Below are positions 21,014 to 33,890 of a stretch of 64,000 bases of DNA, in pieces. Source of the DNA: Centropus unirufus (Eukaryota > Chordata > Aves > Cuculiformes > Centropidae); NCBI GenBank assembly GCA_013397695.1, contig VYZI01000526.1:1143-65142 (forward strand). Reading direction: 5' to 3'. Position 1 is the first letter of the stretch; every line of letters starts with the position of its first letter. The position numbers and the translations under genes are program-made. A model generated the notes under the pieces. That model did no database searches, was not told the origin of the DNA, and saw nothing but the letters and a program-made list of their open reading frames with translations.

Positions 21014-22885
21014 CCCCACCAGGTGCACATGGACCTGCAGGGCCACTGCGAGCAGGGCACAGCTCTTGCACTGGGACACAGTGGAGGGGCCAGGCTCTCC
21101 TTGTCTTGCACCATTCCTGGTGTCACCCCTGCCCTGTGAAGGACAGGAGGGGCTGGAGGAGATGCTCAGTGGGTGCTGGCCACTTTCAGCCCTTCGAACA
21201 CAGCAGCCAGGTCTGCCTGGGAGTGTCTCAGCCTTCACACAGCAACAGATCCGCTCCCTGAGGCTGCAGCACTGGGCATTGCTCTGCCAGGAAGGGAGTG
21301 AGAAAATACTGGCAATCCCTCATCAGGCATTGCTGCAGCTGCATGAAAGGGGATTTTCCTCTGCTCTGGGGTTTTCTGCTGTCCAGGGTGAGGTTAAATA
21401 TCTTTGGGGTGAGGCATCACCCAACCAGGCTGGCTGCCTTTGCAGCTCCTATGCCAAGTCAGCATCAAGCCCAGCCCCGACCTTATCCTAGCCCAGCTGA
21501 GAAAAGCCTTGAAAGGCTCAGCTACCCTCCTGGCCGTGGGGGAAGGTGGGCTGGAAATGAGTCTGCATGGGAGGAGATGGGGTGTCCAGCTCAGGGTGAG
21601 TCCCACTGTCCCCAGCCCCTGCAGAGGGACTGACCAGACCTCACTTTCCTTCCATCGCAGCTGGGGTTTAACCACCCTCCTGCGCCGCCACGGCTGGGAT
21701 CCCCAGGGATCTGGGGGTTGTGCTGTGCGTGTGGCATAGCCAGAATCACTGCCTGTACAGGGAACACCAGCCAGGGATGACCAGGACACAGGACGCTGTC
21801 CTCCGAGGCAGAAGCAGCTGGAGGGGATCAAGCTGGGGGAACCAAAGGACCATTCCCCATGGGCCTCTTCCCCAAGCCCTTCACTCTGTGGGGCGTTTGT
21901 TTCACAGCAGCTGCTCCCTGAGGCTGCAGAGGAGGCAAAATCCCTGCAAAGGGCTTCAGTGAGCAGACACGGGGGATGCTCCTGGCATGGAGCCTCTGCC
22001 ATTGCCATATGCTGGTGATCTCCACTGTGTGAAGAGCTGCCAGGGGGGCAGGGGCTGCAGCAGCCCATGATGGGCTGGAGGATACAACCAAAGCCAGCTA
22101 GTTCAGCACATGCCCTGGTCCCCCCTCACCTCATCCCTCCTTGCCCTGGGGCCAGGCAGAAGCAGGAGGGGGTCAAACTGCCCCGGGTATCTCCACAGGG
22201 ACAGCTGGGGCAGGGGGAACCTCTCACTGCTCCTCACCGCAGCCGCTGAGCTCCTCACAGCTGGGCAGGGAGGTCCAACCTGGGCACTGGGCTCCGTTAC
22301 TGCCTGGATCCCAACTGGCTGAGCATGTTCAGGGCTGCTCCCCACACAGCATTAATGCCCATGGTGATTTTCCTCGACTCCCAGTTCTCCGTTTGGAAAT
22401 CGTGCAGCTCCTTTGTGCATAGAGGAATACACCCAGCAACACCTGCTCTGAGCAGCGGAAATGTACACCCTGAAATCACCCCATGAGCCCCAAAATCTTG
22501 TTGATGGCTGCAGGGCAGCCCCAGGCACCTGGATCCTGGTGTTTGCCACAGGTTGTCCTGGCTGGGTTTTGGCATAGCCGCAGTCACTGGCACTGGCTCT
22601 GCCTGTAGGGATCTGATCATGAGGAGGAGAAGAGAAATCAACAGCAGTGCTGGTCCAGCCTTTCTGAACCCCGGTGGGACATGGGGAGGGGTCCTAAAAG
22701 AACAGCGGTGTGGGATGGGAGAGTGCTCACTCCCCTGGCATCATTAAGTCTTCCAGTATCGATGGTTTGTGGTCTGCTCTGTGCTCATTCTTACTGTGAG
22801 CTGAGACCGGTGATCTCCATCCTGTGCTCCAACCAGCTCCCGCTGCACTGTTACTTGAATAAAGGAAGGAGTTTCCCCTTCTGTC
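21014..22885 (+). other. KCNS1: KCNS1 3' UTR (end inferred)
   Basis: About 1.85 kb between the stop codon and a canonical AATAAA at 22858-22863. No coding potential was recognised. The distal limit rests only on the signal motif. A second candidate is ATTAAA near 23025, in the AT-rich stretch at 22885-23035. Confidence 0.45.
22858..22863 (+). terminator. KCNS1: Candidate KCNS1 polyadenylation signal
   Basis: AATAAA, followed about 30 bp later by an AT-rich stretch. It is the first canonical hexamer I see downstream of the stop on this strand. A ProperTail-like GT-rich element is not obvious. Confidence 0.4.
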
Positions 22886-24737
22886 CATAAATATTCCAGT
22901 AGCAAAACGTATTAAAATGTGAAGACTGAATTACATGTATTAATTAAAAAAGAATTATGCAAATAATTAAAAGAGCATGTAAATTAATTTTCTATCTATG
23001 CATGGGATGCATACTGTATATTTTATTAAAGACCTAAGTGACCTGCTTTGGAGGCTGGTTTTCTGCTTGGTGGCAGTTCAACGTGCCTGAGTGGGTACAG
23101 CTCATGGGCCGAGCCAGGGATGGGCCAGTGTAGCAGCACCTGGGGAGCTCCTAGCATGACGGCAGGGCCCAACCAGCTCCAGGACCTCCTCGGAGCACCC
23201 ACACACAGCCCCTGCATTATCCCTGTGCCCATCTTCGTGCCTGGACCACTGATGTCATCCTAGCTGGAGCATCTTGGAGGACCCATCTCCCTGGAGGCCA
23301 GATGAAGGGGTATGAAGGCTGAGGCCAGTGGGTCCTGGAAAGCTGCATGGGGAGCCAGGCATTGTGGCTGGGAGGGTGGGAAGCATGGAGCAGCTTTCAG
23401 AGGGAGACAAGAGGATCACAACATTAAAAATGTAGGATAATTCCCAAAGCAGAGCTTGCGCCATCCAAGCATGGCTTGTTCCTCCATCCCATACATTCTA
23501 AATCCATTAAAATCTGGGAAGCAGGCAGAGAGGAGCAGAAATCCGCAGAAAGGCACCCACTGCTATCAGCAGCACCAAGGGACGTGAGGGCTGAGCCACC
23601 AGCATAAGCGAACCCAGAGCTGGGAGCCGAGGAGTAGCCCCGGCTGTTATTCCCCTAATGGCCAGTCTTGTTTAAGAAACCCATTCTGATCCCTGGCTCG
23701 TGGGTCATGTTTTGGACTAAACGCAGAAAATATAGTTCCAGTAGCAGGTGTTTGTTACTTAACGTGGTTAGGCACTGCCTCAGGTGCACATTCCCTGCTG
23801 GCTTCCCAGCATTTTGCTGGGCTGTGGAAGCTGGCAAGGGCAGGAGATCAGGGATGAGGAGGGGATGCTGCCTGCTGCAGCTCCACAGACCCTGCAGGAG
23901 CCTGTCCATCACACCACTCACTTTATTCATCTCCCTTTCGTCCCTCATTAGCCCCAAGTATTAAAGTCGGGGGGGGGGTTGAAGCCCACCCAGAGAAATA
24001 GCTTGGGTGGGTCAGCAGCTGCTTGAATACCACAGCTGTATCTGGATCCATCTCCTGGCACGAAGAACATCCCCCCTTTAGTGACCCTAATCACATCCAG
24101 CTTTCACTCTTTCTTTGCTGCAAAGGCAAAGCTGTGGTCAGTGCCCAGGCATCACACAGCCCATGGCAAGGTCCGTGGTCATCAGCAGGTGAGTTATCAC
24201 TATTTAAGCCATGTTTTCACAGGCTGACTCTGCCTAACACCTCTTGTTCACTTCGAACAGCTCAGCAGCCCCTTGAGAGGTTTAGAAGAGCCTTAAGTAT
24301 AGCTCCATGCAGCACCAGGCTGCCCCCAGGAATATCTTTGCACCTGCAGAAGGTTTTAAGCCTCCAAGCAGAGGCTGAGCATGCAAAGAGCAGTATTTGT
24401 AGCCAAGCCGAGTGAGCACAGCACCAATTGATCTTCTCTCCAGAGAGGAGGTGTCCCCCTATAGCGTGTCCAGCTGCCTCAAGAGGGTGGCTGCTCTTTG
24501 GGAGATGGCTCTCCCATGTTTCAGGGAGTGTAGTTATGTTCTGATGGTGCTTGGGCTTTATTCTCCTTTGTTCCAAAGGCTGAGCTGGCTCCTGATGCTG
24601 TAAGTGGCCTCTCCAACGCTCTTAAATGAGGGGGGTGTCTCCAGGCTGCCTGGATAGGGAGGGAAGAGGAACTGTTGCTCTCCCTGCATCAAGTGCATTG
24701 ATGCAATAGGACGGGATGATTAAAAATACAGTTTAAT

Positions 24738-24743
24738 CTTTAT
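24738..24743 (-). terminator. Candidate distal polyadenylation signal for a minus-strand transcript
   Basis: TTTATT on the plus strand, read as AATAAA on the minus strand, with AT-rich sequence just downstream (to about 24718). The spacing resembles a real 3' end. It could be a distal end for STK4 (3' UTR of about 6.5 kb) or for an unannotated antisense transcript. Confidence 0.3.
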
Positions 24744-27661
24744 TCCTTTGAGAACTTTTCCATATAAAAAAAAATCCACATGCTGCCACTTTTTCAAGGC
24801 AAAGGCTTGCCCAGGGTGGGGGTCAAGAGCAAGGTGGGACCTTCCTGTAAGCCCCTCTGCTGCGCTGCAAACAGCAGCTGCTCTCACAGAGGGGCTGGCA
24901 TGCAGGAGCTCCAGGCTCAGGTTTGGGAAAGGCACAAAAGATGTTTTCTTTTTTTAGCCTCCTGCTCTCTGAGAAGACGCTAGGATTTGTACTGCACTGG
25001 GAGAATCCTCCCACTGCTGTGCAGGCAGATCTAGCAGAGCTCAGGCTCTCCAGAGCAGGAAAGAACAGGGCACAGGAAGGTGCCCAGCCCCATGGGAGTG
25101 GGTGATCACAGCCCACATCCACATCAGTGAGACAATTCTGTGCAGCAATGGGTTGCCAGGTCTTGCCTGGCTTAGTATTTCTAAGACAAGTAGGAAACCC
25201 ATGGTCTTTTGCTAAGCCCTCTAACCGGTTTTCCTGAGAGTGATTCCACTTTCATTGGGTGCGGTGGGTAAATCAATTAAACAGTTTATCAGGTTATTTC
25301 TACTAAAGCTGCTCTCCACACAACATGATTGATGAATGAGCAACTCTTGCCTCCAGGGAATGGTGAGTAAGGAGTAACCTTATTAAGCTACTTCATGCAG
25401 CTGAGACAACTGTGCTTGAAGCGACAAAGTAAACTTCATTACTTCTGCCTAAAACTTCTTTTCCTTTGCCTCCTTTCAGATCCAGGATTACCCTGGGCAT
25501 GGTCTGTGCACTTGCCTCTCATTGGAAAACTAGGGCTTGAGCTGCAGGAAGACTCTGAGGCAGCAGCATTTCTGGGATTTCTCCTGCTCATAGGCTCGTA
25601 CAGCCCTGCTGATCTCAGTTCAGGGAGTCAAACATCAGAGCCAACTGCTTGAGTATGTGCATGTTAAATCAGCATTGCCTGGAATTCCTGTATTTGCTGA
25701 ACCAGTAAAGACAGAGTGGTGCAATTCTAATTTTTTTTTTGCAAAATTATGATAAAACTTTCTCCTTGTAGTAAGAAAACCCCAGCGTCTGCATATACTC
25801 ATGGGTTTAGCCTTTATCTGAACATAGCTATTAACTGAATTGTAGGAAACACATCAACTCAAGGCTTTTATTCTAAATGCCTGAGTTAGCAAAATTAATA
25901 GCCTTGAAGGGCTGGAATTAAGTTAACCAAATATGCCCGGACAGGTCATGAATACCAGGAAATGAAAGACACAGGTCAGGTGTGCTGGGAAGCACAGCAC
26001 CAGCCCTGCATGCTCACACCCGGACCTCATAACAGGTGGAAGAAGCAGGAAAGGAGAAATGCCCTGCAGCTGTGTTTCAAGATCAACCCTTCTACGGATA
26101 ACAAGTGACAGCCCAGAGCTTGTGAGCCTCCTGGGGCTGAGGAAAGGCCACCCCTATAATCGCTGATCATGTGGAGGTGGGGCTGCAGGAGGCTATTCCA
26201 CTGCTGTGACCGCTCTGGATGGGATCCAGGCACTCTGGGCTCCCTCCACTTCCAGTGTTGTACTGATTTTAATAGCAACAACCTAGAGGGTGTGGGTATT
26301 TCAGAGAGGGGCAGAACAGTGTTCTGGGCTTGACAGATGGAATTTAGTTGTTTTAAGATTTTTAAAGAAGTCAGCTATCTTTCTGAACTCTTAAAGGACA
26401 ATTAAGTCACTTTCAGACTAAAAAGACCTTATAGATGTTTCCTGGTTTGACTCTCAGATTTTATGGGAGTGATTAATGCAATGAAAAATCATCAACTCTC
26501 AAGTCAGGGCTGTCAGGCAACACTCAAAGTGTTTATCTAAAGCACACGCTCAGACACTTTTGGCCTGAGGACAGGAAGAAATGGGACAAAATGAGGGTGC
26601 AGGAAAGAGTAGCTTGGCATAAAGTATACCAGCACAGCAACATCTGTACCTTAGAGCTGATAATATGGGAGGAGGAAAACTGCTGGTGCTATGGCTTCTT
26701 GGGAGATTGACTTTTCCCCCACAGTGAGGAAAAATCTGCCTAAACATCAGCTCCAGCTCACAGCTGTTTGCCAGTTGTTGATTTTTGCTGTTATATGCAG
26801 TTAATATTTGTGCAGCATGAAGGGAGCACACATGGATGCTGCCCTGCTCCAGCTGCAGAGCCCTCACTGCACAGGGAGTGCCTCTTTTATGTCAGGGCTC
26901 ACAGCATCTTGCTAACGTTGCTGAAAATATAGAAGAGCTCCAGGCTTTCCCAGCGACTAGAAATGCCCACGGTCTCCCTCCCTTTGATTTCTACGCTCCT
27001 TCCTCACATTTAAAAGCTCAGATCTATTTTGTTCCTTCTGGGATTGCTAACCCAAAGCTGACTCCTGAATGAATTCTGTCTCCGCTTCAGCTAGTCATCT
27101 CTTCAGGACAGATTTAGTAACTGCTCAGGAAAACCATGTAGAAGCCAACAGTTCACAGTTGGAAGGCAGCTCCCCCTCACTGTCTTTTTCTGAGCTAGAA
27201 AGCTGAAAGCGCAGTAAGTCAGCCAGGACGAGGAGAGTGAGCCTCTAGCCTCACCTGCTGTGTGGGAAGGTGGATAAATCAATAGGTGCCCAGTTCCAAA
27301 CCCGAGTGCAGACTGAGGGAAGTTGCTGGGGTGTGAAATAACAGAGCAGAGTTAGCACTTACCCACAGCAGAACTCACTGTGCCCATCTGCTGGAGCACC
27401 CCTGGGGGCAAATGGACCCCCTGTGCTATTTCAGCACCAGGAAAGGCTGCTAATGCTCCTTATGGTGGGGAAAGGGCTTCATCTTCCATCACGTGTCCTT
27501 CTGGATGGCCACAGAGCTGGCAGCACTGAAAGCAAATCTATCCTTGAGGTGCAGAATTAGTAGCATTTTAAGGCTAAAGAATTGCCTGATCAAAAGAGGT
27601 GTATCATCTGACATGTTTACTACTCGTGTTTATTAAAGCTTGGAAGCCTCTTCAGAATTTT

Positions 27662-28165
27662 CATAGAATCAAAGAATGATTTGGGTTGGAAGGGACCTAA
27701 AAGCCCATTTGGCTCCAATGCCCCACCATGGGCAGGGACATCTTCCACTGGACCAAGCTGCTCAAGGCCCCATCCAACCTGGCCTTAAACACCTCCAGGG
27801 ATGCGACAGCCACAACTTCCCTGGGCAACCTGGGCCAGGGCCTCCCCACCCTCATCATGAAGAATTTTGTCCTGATGTCCAGCCTTTATCCTCCCCCTTC
27901 CAATTTAAAGCCATTCCCCCTTGTTCTATCATTCCATACCCTTGTCAAAAGTCCTTCCCCAGCTTTCCTGAAGCCCCTTTCATTACTGGAAGACTGTTAT
28001 AAGGTCCCTCCGGAACTTTCTATTGTCCATGCTGCACAGTCCCAACCCTCTCAGCCTGTCCTCACAGCAGAGAATCATCCAGCCCCTGATCATCTTTGTA
28101 GCCTCTTCTGGACCTGTTTCAACAGTTCCATCCCCTTCTTATGTTGAGGATTTTGCACAGTACTG
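27662..28165 (-). mobile_element. CR1 LINE fragment, older lineage
   Basis: Minus-oriented 3' part of a CR1. The tail reads TCATAGAATCAAAGAATG and is followed by GATTTGGGTTGGAAGGGACC, then a diverged ORF2 3' end on the minus strand. The GGTTGGAAGGGACC tail differs from the CACCAGGTTGGAAAAGAC tail of most other copies here. Confidence 0.9.
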
Positions 28166-28271
28166 GGTGACTAGGGACAAATCATGTTAAAACTTGTCCT
28201 GATAAGCAGAAAGAAGAGTATTTTAATGCACAAATATGAGTCACGACACTGATACTTTCAGGTAAGGATAG

Positions 28272-28277
28272 TTTATT
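28272..28277 (-). terminator. STK4: Candidate STK4 polyadenylation signal
   Basis: TTTATT on the plus strand gives AATAAA on the minus strand, 3.0 kb after the stop codon. It is the first canonical hexamer I found in that direction. Confidence 0.4.
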
Positions 28278-29188
28278 TGCCCCTTTGAACAAATAAGGCA
28301 AGATATTTGAGAAAGATCAAACAAAAATCTCCTGTATCAAACTCAGAGGAATGCAAAAAAAGTTACTATTTCATACATATACAAACTAAGGACCCAACAC
28401 TTATATACAAACAGCCAGATCTTACAAAATAGCATTTCAAGTCAGCACTTTATGCCAGCGTTGCTATTTCTTTGTTACAAAATTAAGTTAAAGCTACAAA
28501 CTTCACATTTTTAAGTCTCACTTGACTGACATCATCAGCATCTCTGGGTTTTAGAAGCCAAGACAATGGTTTGTCCAGAACACTTTCAGCAATGTAGAGA
28601 GACCCAAGGAGCACATGAATGCAGTTTCACAATCAAGCAAATACTTTGCTTAACTGTGTTGGAACCTTTTCCCTTAGGATACAAGCCTTGGTCTTAGACA
28701 GGGAATTCCGAGAAGTGAGTGGGTGTGGTGTTCCCTGACACTCTGAAAAACGGATTATTTTCTCTAACAGATTGAAAATCAGTGAAGGAGAAAGTAATTC
28801 CTCTGCATTAAATGCTCCAAGTGCAACCATCACCCAGAGTCAGACACCGCAAGCGTTTAAGAAAGGTTCATAGACACTTAAGCCATTGGACCAGTTTTAC
28901 TTCTTTTGGTTCATTTGCTGACACTTAAGACAACGGTCTAAGCAAAGCAGAGCATTTTAAGAGTGCTTACATTCAGTTACAGCAGTCACAGGTTGCATAT
29001 TCTCTAAGTAGACACCACCCTGTGGTGTTTTACCTAAACCTGGGGTTTTCTAATGCCCTCTGATCACTAGAAAATTACGTACACAGTGCAGAGGTAAAAC
29101 TACTCCAGCAGAATCTGCTCAATCCACGCCACATGCAAGCAGTGCACCATTTCCCACCTCACACATCCACATGTCTATCACACCAGAG

Positions 29189-29291
29189 AAGTTGGGCCAG
29201 ATCCATCTAACTGACCAATGTGAGAACAACACTCAATGAGAGAACTCCCTCTGAAGTTGGGGAGTTTGATGCAAGTTGGGCCAGATCCATC
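29189..29291. repeat. 19-bp direct repeat pair in the STK4 3' UTR region
   Basis: AAGTTGGGCCAGATCCATC occurs at 29189-29207 and 29273-29291, an 84-bp step. The sequence between is unrelated. Confidence 0.85.
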
Positions 29292-31280
29292 CAAAGGGTG
29301 CTCATGAACACTGTAATAAACACGTTTCGGGCAAAACATACCGCAAAGATTTCATGGCATTGTACGAGCCCTCACGTTCATGCAGCACTTCTAGACCTCA
29401 TCAGAGCACCTGGACTTAAAGGGATTTTAATCTGCTAACATCAAGGAAGCTTTTAGTTACCTGGTCTTCCCAATTCCAAACTTTCCCAGTACTTGAGGCT
29501 ATCAATTAGCTGGTTATCCCAGATGTACTCTAACTCCAGCACCCCAGATACACGGCTCGTTGCCTCCCTTCTCCCATAGGGCCAGCTGGTTTGCAGATCA
29601 TCGAAATGGCCATGTTCACACTGCACGTCAAACTGAGACAAACCAATGCAACCAGATCTGCAGAGGGCTAAAAATGGCTTGGTTCCTTTCACAGCAATGG
29701 AGTGGAACTGTTAACAGCAGCCAAGAGGCTGCTCCAAGGGGAAAAAAGAGCCTATGGTGATGTGCAGTGAACACTTCACCTCTCTAGCAGCATTTGATTA
29801 AGGAGACATTGCTATTTAATTATCTAGGTGATGTGCCAAGGCCTATTTAAGGAGAAGGACATGGAAACTTCCTTCTATCACAGCAAAATGAAAATAAATC
29901 GGCAGAAATACCTGCTCTGTCCAAATATTGCATCATATGCTGGATATATCGGAAAATACGTTGCTCCTCAGTTACAGCCTATGGGGCAATGGCATCATTT
30001 GGTCTCTGTCCTGCAAGCCAGGCTCATTTCTTTACTACTTCTGTCTTATCCACTCCGTCCACGTGAATTCATTGCACCATCGTCACAGCGATTGTACACG
30101 CTGGGGCATTGCTGATTGAGCCATACTGGGCAGGGATGGCAGAGGAACGAAAAGAACTAGGACAAGGAAATGGAAGAGACTGCATCTTTTCCAGGAAAAC
30201 ACTGATACCTGTCATCTCATCCAGATCAATTCTGCCTTTGCTCCACCACCATAAATGCACATCTTTGTTAATTCAGCAAAGTCTTTACTCTCAGTTCAAC
30301 TTTTCTGCAAGGTTTAACACATCAGAAATGTGAAGGATTGTGAAATTCTAGTCCACATTCAATCATCCAAAGATGTACTTCTGAAAAGAAGCCTATAAAT
30401 CATTTCACAAACCAAGATTTTTCTAGTCCTCTCAGACACAGAAGTACCTGGTTCCTGAGAGAGGGTCACACAACTTCTCCCATTCAAATACTGTCTCCTT
30501 TTCCTGTACTCCACAGTCAGCAGGGTCTCCCTGAAGGACATTTCCAATCAGAGACGCAAAGGGGAATGGAACTGACTTTTTCTTTCAAGTGGGTGTGGAT
30601 TTTAATCTGCAGAATGTAATTTTTGATGGAGGCACAAGTTTTATCTATTTGTATTGATTGGTAAGGTACACAAAAGGAGGACAAAACCGAGATCTTGAAG
30701 GAACCACACTTGCTTAAAGCACACAGTGTAAGGCATGGGGCTTATTACAGGCTTTTAAAAATGAGATTCGAGTTCCTTTCGAAAGGCTGGAACAGTTTGT
30801 ACACATTCTCACCTGCTCTCTTCAGTGAGCTTAGAACACATCAGTACCTTAACAGTAGAAAGATACAGTTGACAGCTTGAAAAGGAGTCCATGCACTCAC
30901 AAAGAGAAACAAAAAACCACAGATGCAGCCATTAAATACTAGAATCCATATTAATATAAACCAAAATAGACTACTGAAAATTCAGTTGAAAAGAGTGAGC
31001 CTACCTCCATTAGCCTATTTCTATCTGCTCCTCTGAATTAAGAACAACCCCCTCAAAAAAGGTAACAAAACTCCTTCAGAATAATGTTTACAATATGTCT
31101 GACATTTAAACACACCACTCCATGGCATTCCTGAGTTCACCAAGGTGCTATGGAAAAATAAACGAGCAGAAGTCTTGCCCTCTATTTTGCTAGCGTATTT
31201 CAATAGAAATCAACCTGTTTAGTAGTCATAAAAGCAAGGAGCTGATTGTTTTGAGGATGGAAGGATATTCTACCAGTGGC

Positions 31281-31439
31281 TTAGAAGTTTTGCTGCCGCC
31301 GCTTCTTGGCTTCAATGGCATCGAGGATTGGCTGCCGCTTCGACTGGTATTTCTGGCGGATCTCCTCAATCTCCTGCTCCATCATGGGGTCCAGGGCCGA
31401 GAGCCGCCTCTGGAGTTCATCAACACTCCATGTCTTCAG
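31281..31439 (-). CDS. STK4: STK4 (MST1) last coding exon: SARAH domain and stop
   Basis: STK4 is a cytosolic and nuclear Ser/Thr kinase of the Hippo pathway; it phosphorylates LATS1/2 and MOB1 and acts in apoptosis and lymphocyte biology. This exon gives 52 residues from LKTWSVDELQRRLSALDP to the C-terminus QPILDAIEAKKRRQQNF, stop TAA at 31281-31283. That is the SARAH coiled-coil helix, which mediates homodimerisation and binding to SAV1 and RASSF proteins. The acceptor is CTCCCTCTTAG/CTGAAG (AG complement at 31440-31441). Differences from human are conservative (KT for KS, S for T, D for E, RR for KR). STK3 is excluded by the KRRQQNF end and by the upstream exon. Confidence 0.97.
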   Translation of the reverse strand: MKTWSVDELQRRLSALDPMMEQEIEEIRQKYQSKRQPILDAIEAKKRRQQNF

Positions 31440-33483
31440 CTAAGAGGGAGATGAAAGAAGGACATTGGCATCAGTACAGCCACCACTCACACACCTACAG
31501 GGATTTTGCTGCCCATCTGATGGTCATAACGCCTCTTCCAGGAGAAGGTGGAAGAGTCCTGCTCCAGTCTGCCAGGCTCCTCTCTCAATGAGCCTCAGGA
31601 TGCTGGGCTGCTTTTTCTCACTTTCCAGATATGTTACAGCTTTTTTAGTGACAGCATGAATGTAGAAAACAACCAGTGAAATGTTTTCCCCATTGAGTTG
31701 TGTTCCTAACATTTCATTTTGCAGGATTAGAACACAAATACTATATGGAGATGGAACTGAAGTCCTTGCCCTCTCCCCTTTCATTTTAAGTGAATTCCCT
31801 TCTGCAGAGTGACAAAAGGGAATAGAATGAAAAAATGAGTTGACAAAAAGGCACAGAAGAGAACAGGATGAAAAAATCGTTAACAAAAATTACATCTGGG
31901 AAGAAAATCCAACACAATATTTATGTATACTCAGGCTGAACCTTGATCACAGTGAGGGATTCGGACTCCTCTAAGCTAGAAATCCCAGAACACACACACC
32001 AGGTCACTTTGGGTCAGCCTCCCACTGCTGTAACTGTACAACGGACAATGCAAGTACAATTTGTGCTTCACTGCACAGGTGAAGATGTCAGACTACTCTG
32101 GACGAGCTTCCCCGTGCTGAATTCCCTGCCTGCCTGCCCTCTGTTTAATTGTTTCTCTTGTGCATGCCAATTTGCTAAGAATTGGCAGAGTTTTACTTTG
32201 TGATTTGAGGTGCCAAATGTGGCTGAGGACAGCCTAGATTGCCCATAGCTCCACCCTTTACATAACATAACTCGTGGAACAGACACAATTTTAGGATTGT
32301 GTTAAAAATATGGATACTGGAATTTCTTCCAGTGTTCCCTCAGGCACCACTCCTTTCCCCATCCAAGATCAAGTGACTCCCAGAAATACAAGGAGACACT
32401 TTCACACCCACCTGCTTTCAGTGGCCGACTGCTGTGGATACAACGAACATGCAAAATAACATGATTTTCTTGTGTGTCAGGCTTTAGCCTTTCAACAAAC
32501 ATCATAACTGAGTGACTTATCATAAATCCAAGTACTGTTGCTGCCTGAGTTTTGTCAATTATCGTGGTTATTCTTCAAGCCATTTCTGCACTGAAACACA
32601 CAGTAAAACGCTTGCTGCCTATTGTAAAGCAACAACTGAGTGACCACCTGTTTAACGGCACTTGTACAGGTTGCATCACACCCTAAACTGTGTGTAACTA
32701 CTACCGTAAGGAAATCCTTCTTCCGGAGGTGGAAGAGATACCCGTCCCCAGACTCAAAGACATCTGTTAGCTGATTTCCCACAAGGTCTTTTGAAACTCT
32801 TTAGCATCCTCTGCAAAATAAGATATTTCCTCATTGCAGTTACAGGATCCCCACTCCACTTGGAAGCACAAGTGAAACAAAACCTTTTTAACAAGAGTAT
32901 GAAGTCTTTCAGCCCCACCAATCAGCCAGCTGTTCATTAAAAAGACAAAGCACTTCCTCCACAAAGATATACATTATTTATACACCTTAATGCACCTTTA
33001 CCAGACAGCAGTTTAAGTTGATGCATAGCACCAGTTTCCTATTCGCACACATTTTCATGAAGCAGGCAATTTTTCACCATTCCCCTTCTTCACAGCCCGG
33101 GGAATTGAACAGTCAAATAAAAAGGCAAAAATGAAGAAAACATTAATTCAAGTACTGAAGCAAGTCAAGTGGCTGTCAGCTCCCACAGAATACCGAGAAG
33201 CTAAACAAGAGTTTTGGAAGAGATCTAAAACACTCCGCTCATGCAGCTGCCTTAAGAGCCAACTCCTTGGTGTCAGAAATCATCCGGGGGCACTAATCTT
33301 CCACTGATGCCCCGTGAGCCTTCTCCACCATTCTGATGTGCTGGGTGTTGCTTGTGGCCAGAAACACATCGCTAGAGTTGCCAAACCAGAGTGAATTTAC
33401 AGCAATGAGTCTCTCCAGACTCTAAGAACGTGGCAGTCAGAAGAAAGAACTGCCCTCTGGGTGTTTTTTAACATGATCTAGCA

Positions 33484-33890
33484 TCATAGAATGATCCGGT
33501 TGGAAAAGATCTCCGAGATCACTGAGTCCAGCCTGCCCTGTCTGCCACTAAATCAGATCCCCGAGCACCTCATCTGCCTGGCTTTTAAACATCTCCGGGG
33601 ATGGGGACTCCAACCCCTCCATGGAAGCTGTTCCAGTGCTTGATGACCCTTTTGGTGGAAATTTTTTTCCTGATGTCCAATCTGACCCTGCCCTGGCACA
33701 GCTTGAGGCCCTTCCCCTTGTCCTATCACCTGTCACTTGGGAGAAGAGCCCAGCATCCACCTCTTCACACCCTCCTTTCAGGCACTTGGAGGCAGGGATG
33801 AGGTCTCCCCTCAGCCTCCTCTTCTCCAGGCTGAACAACCCCAGTTCCATCCTCCATCCCAGAGACACCCTCCATGGATGCTGATACACA
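33484..33890 (-). mobile_element. CR1 LINE fragment
   Basis: Starts with the CR1 tail CATAGAATGATCCGGTTGG and runs into the 3' end of ORF2 read on the minus strand (RGDLIPASKCLKGGCEEVD). 5'-truncated, with nearby frame breaks. Confidence 0.92.

Larger units (their letters stand above)
9600..22885 (+). other. KCNS1: KCNS1 gene, probable full transcription unit
   Basis: Proposed structure: a non-coding exon 1 ending at 9698; intron 1 from 9699 to 14265; coding exon 2 from 14266 to 15258; intron 2 from 15259 to 20557; and exon 3 from 20558 to the 3' end, stop at 21011-21013. The two coding exons are certain from protein similarity and splice sites. Exon 1 and the polyadenylation site are inferred. 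The gene faces STK4 tail to tail, as in human. Confidence 0.75.
22886..28255. other. Tail-to-tail interval between KCNS1 and STK4
   Basis: No gene supported. It contains an AT-rich stretch (22885-23035), a G run near 23971-23980, a minus-strand AATAAA at 24738-24743 and the first CR1 copy (27662-28165). If the distal minus-strand signal is used, part of this interval would be STK4 3' UTR. Confidence 0.55.
28255..31280 (-). other. STK4: STK4 3' UTR (extent inferred)
   Basis: About 3 kb of AT-rich sequence after the stop at 31281-31283. Several ATTAAA-like variants occur (near 30601, 29815 and 29427); the canonical AATAAA is at 28272-28277. A 19-bp direct repeat lies at 29189-29207 and 29273-29291. 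Open frames here are short. Confidence 0.5.

Noticed and set aside
20318..21238. 306-codon ORF on the minus strand
   Set aside because: It is antisense to KCNS1 exon 3, whose plus-strand translation matches KCNS1 closely.
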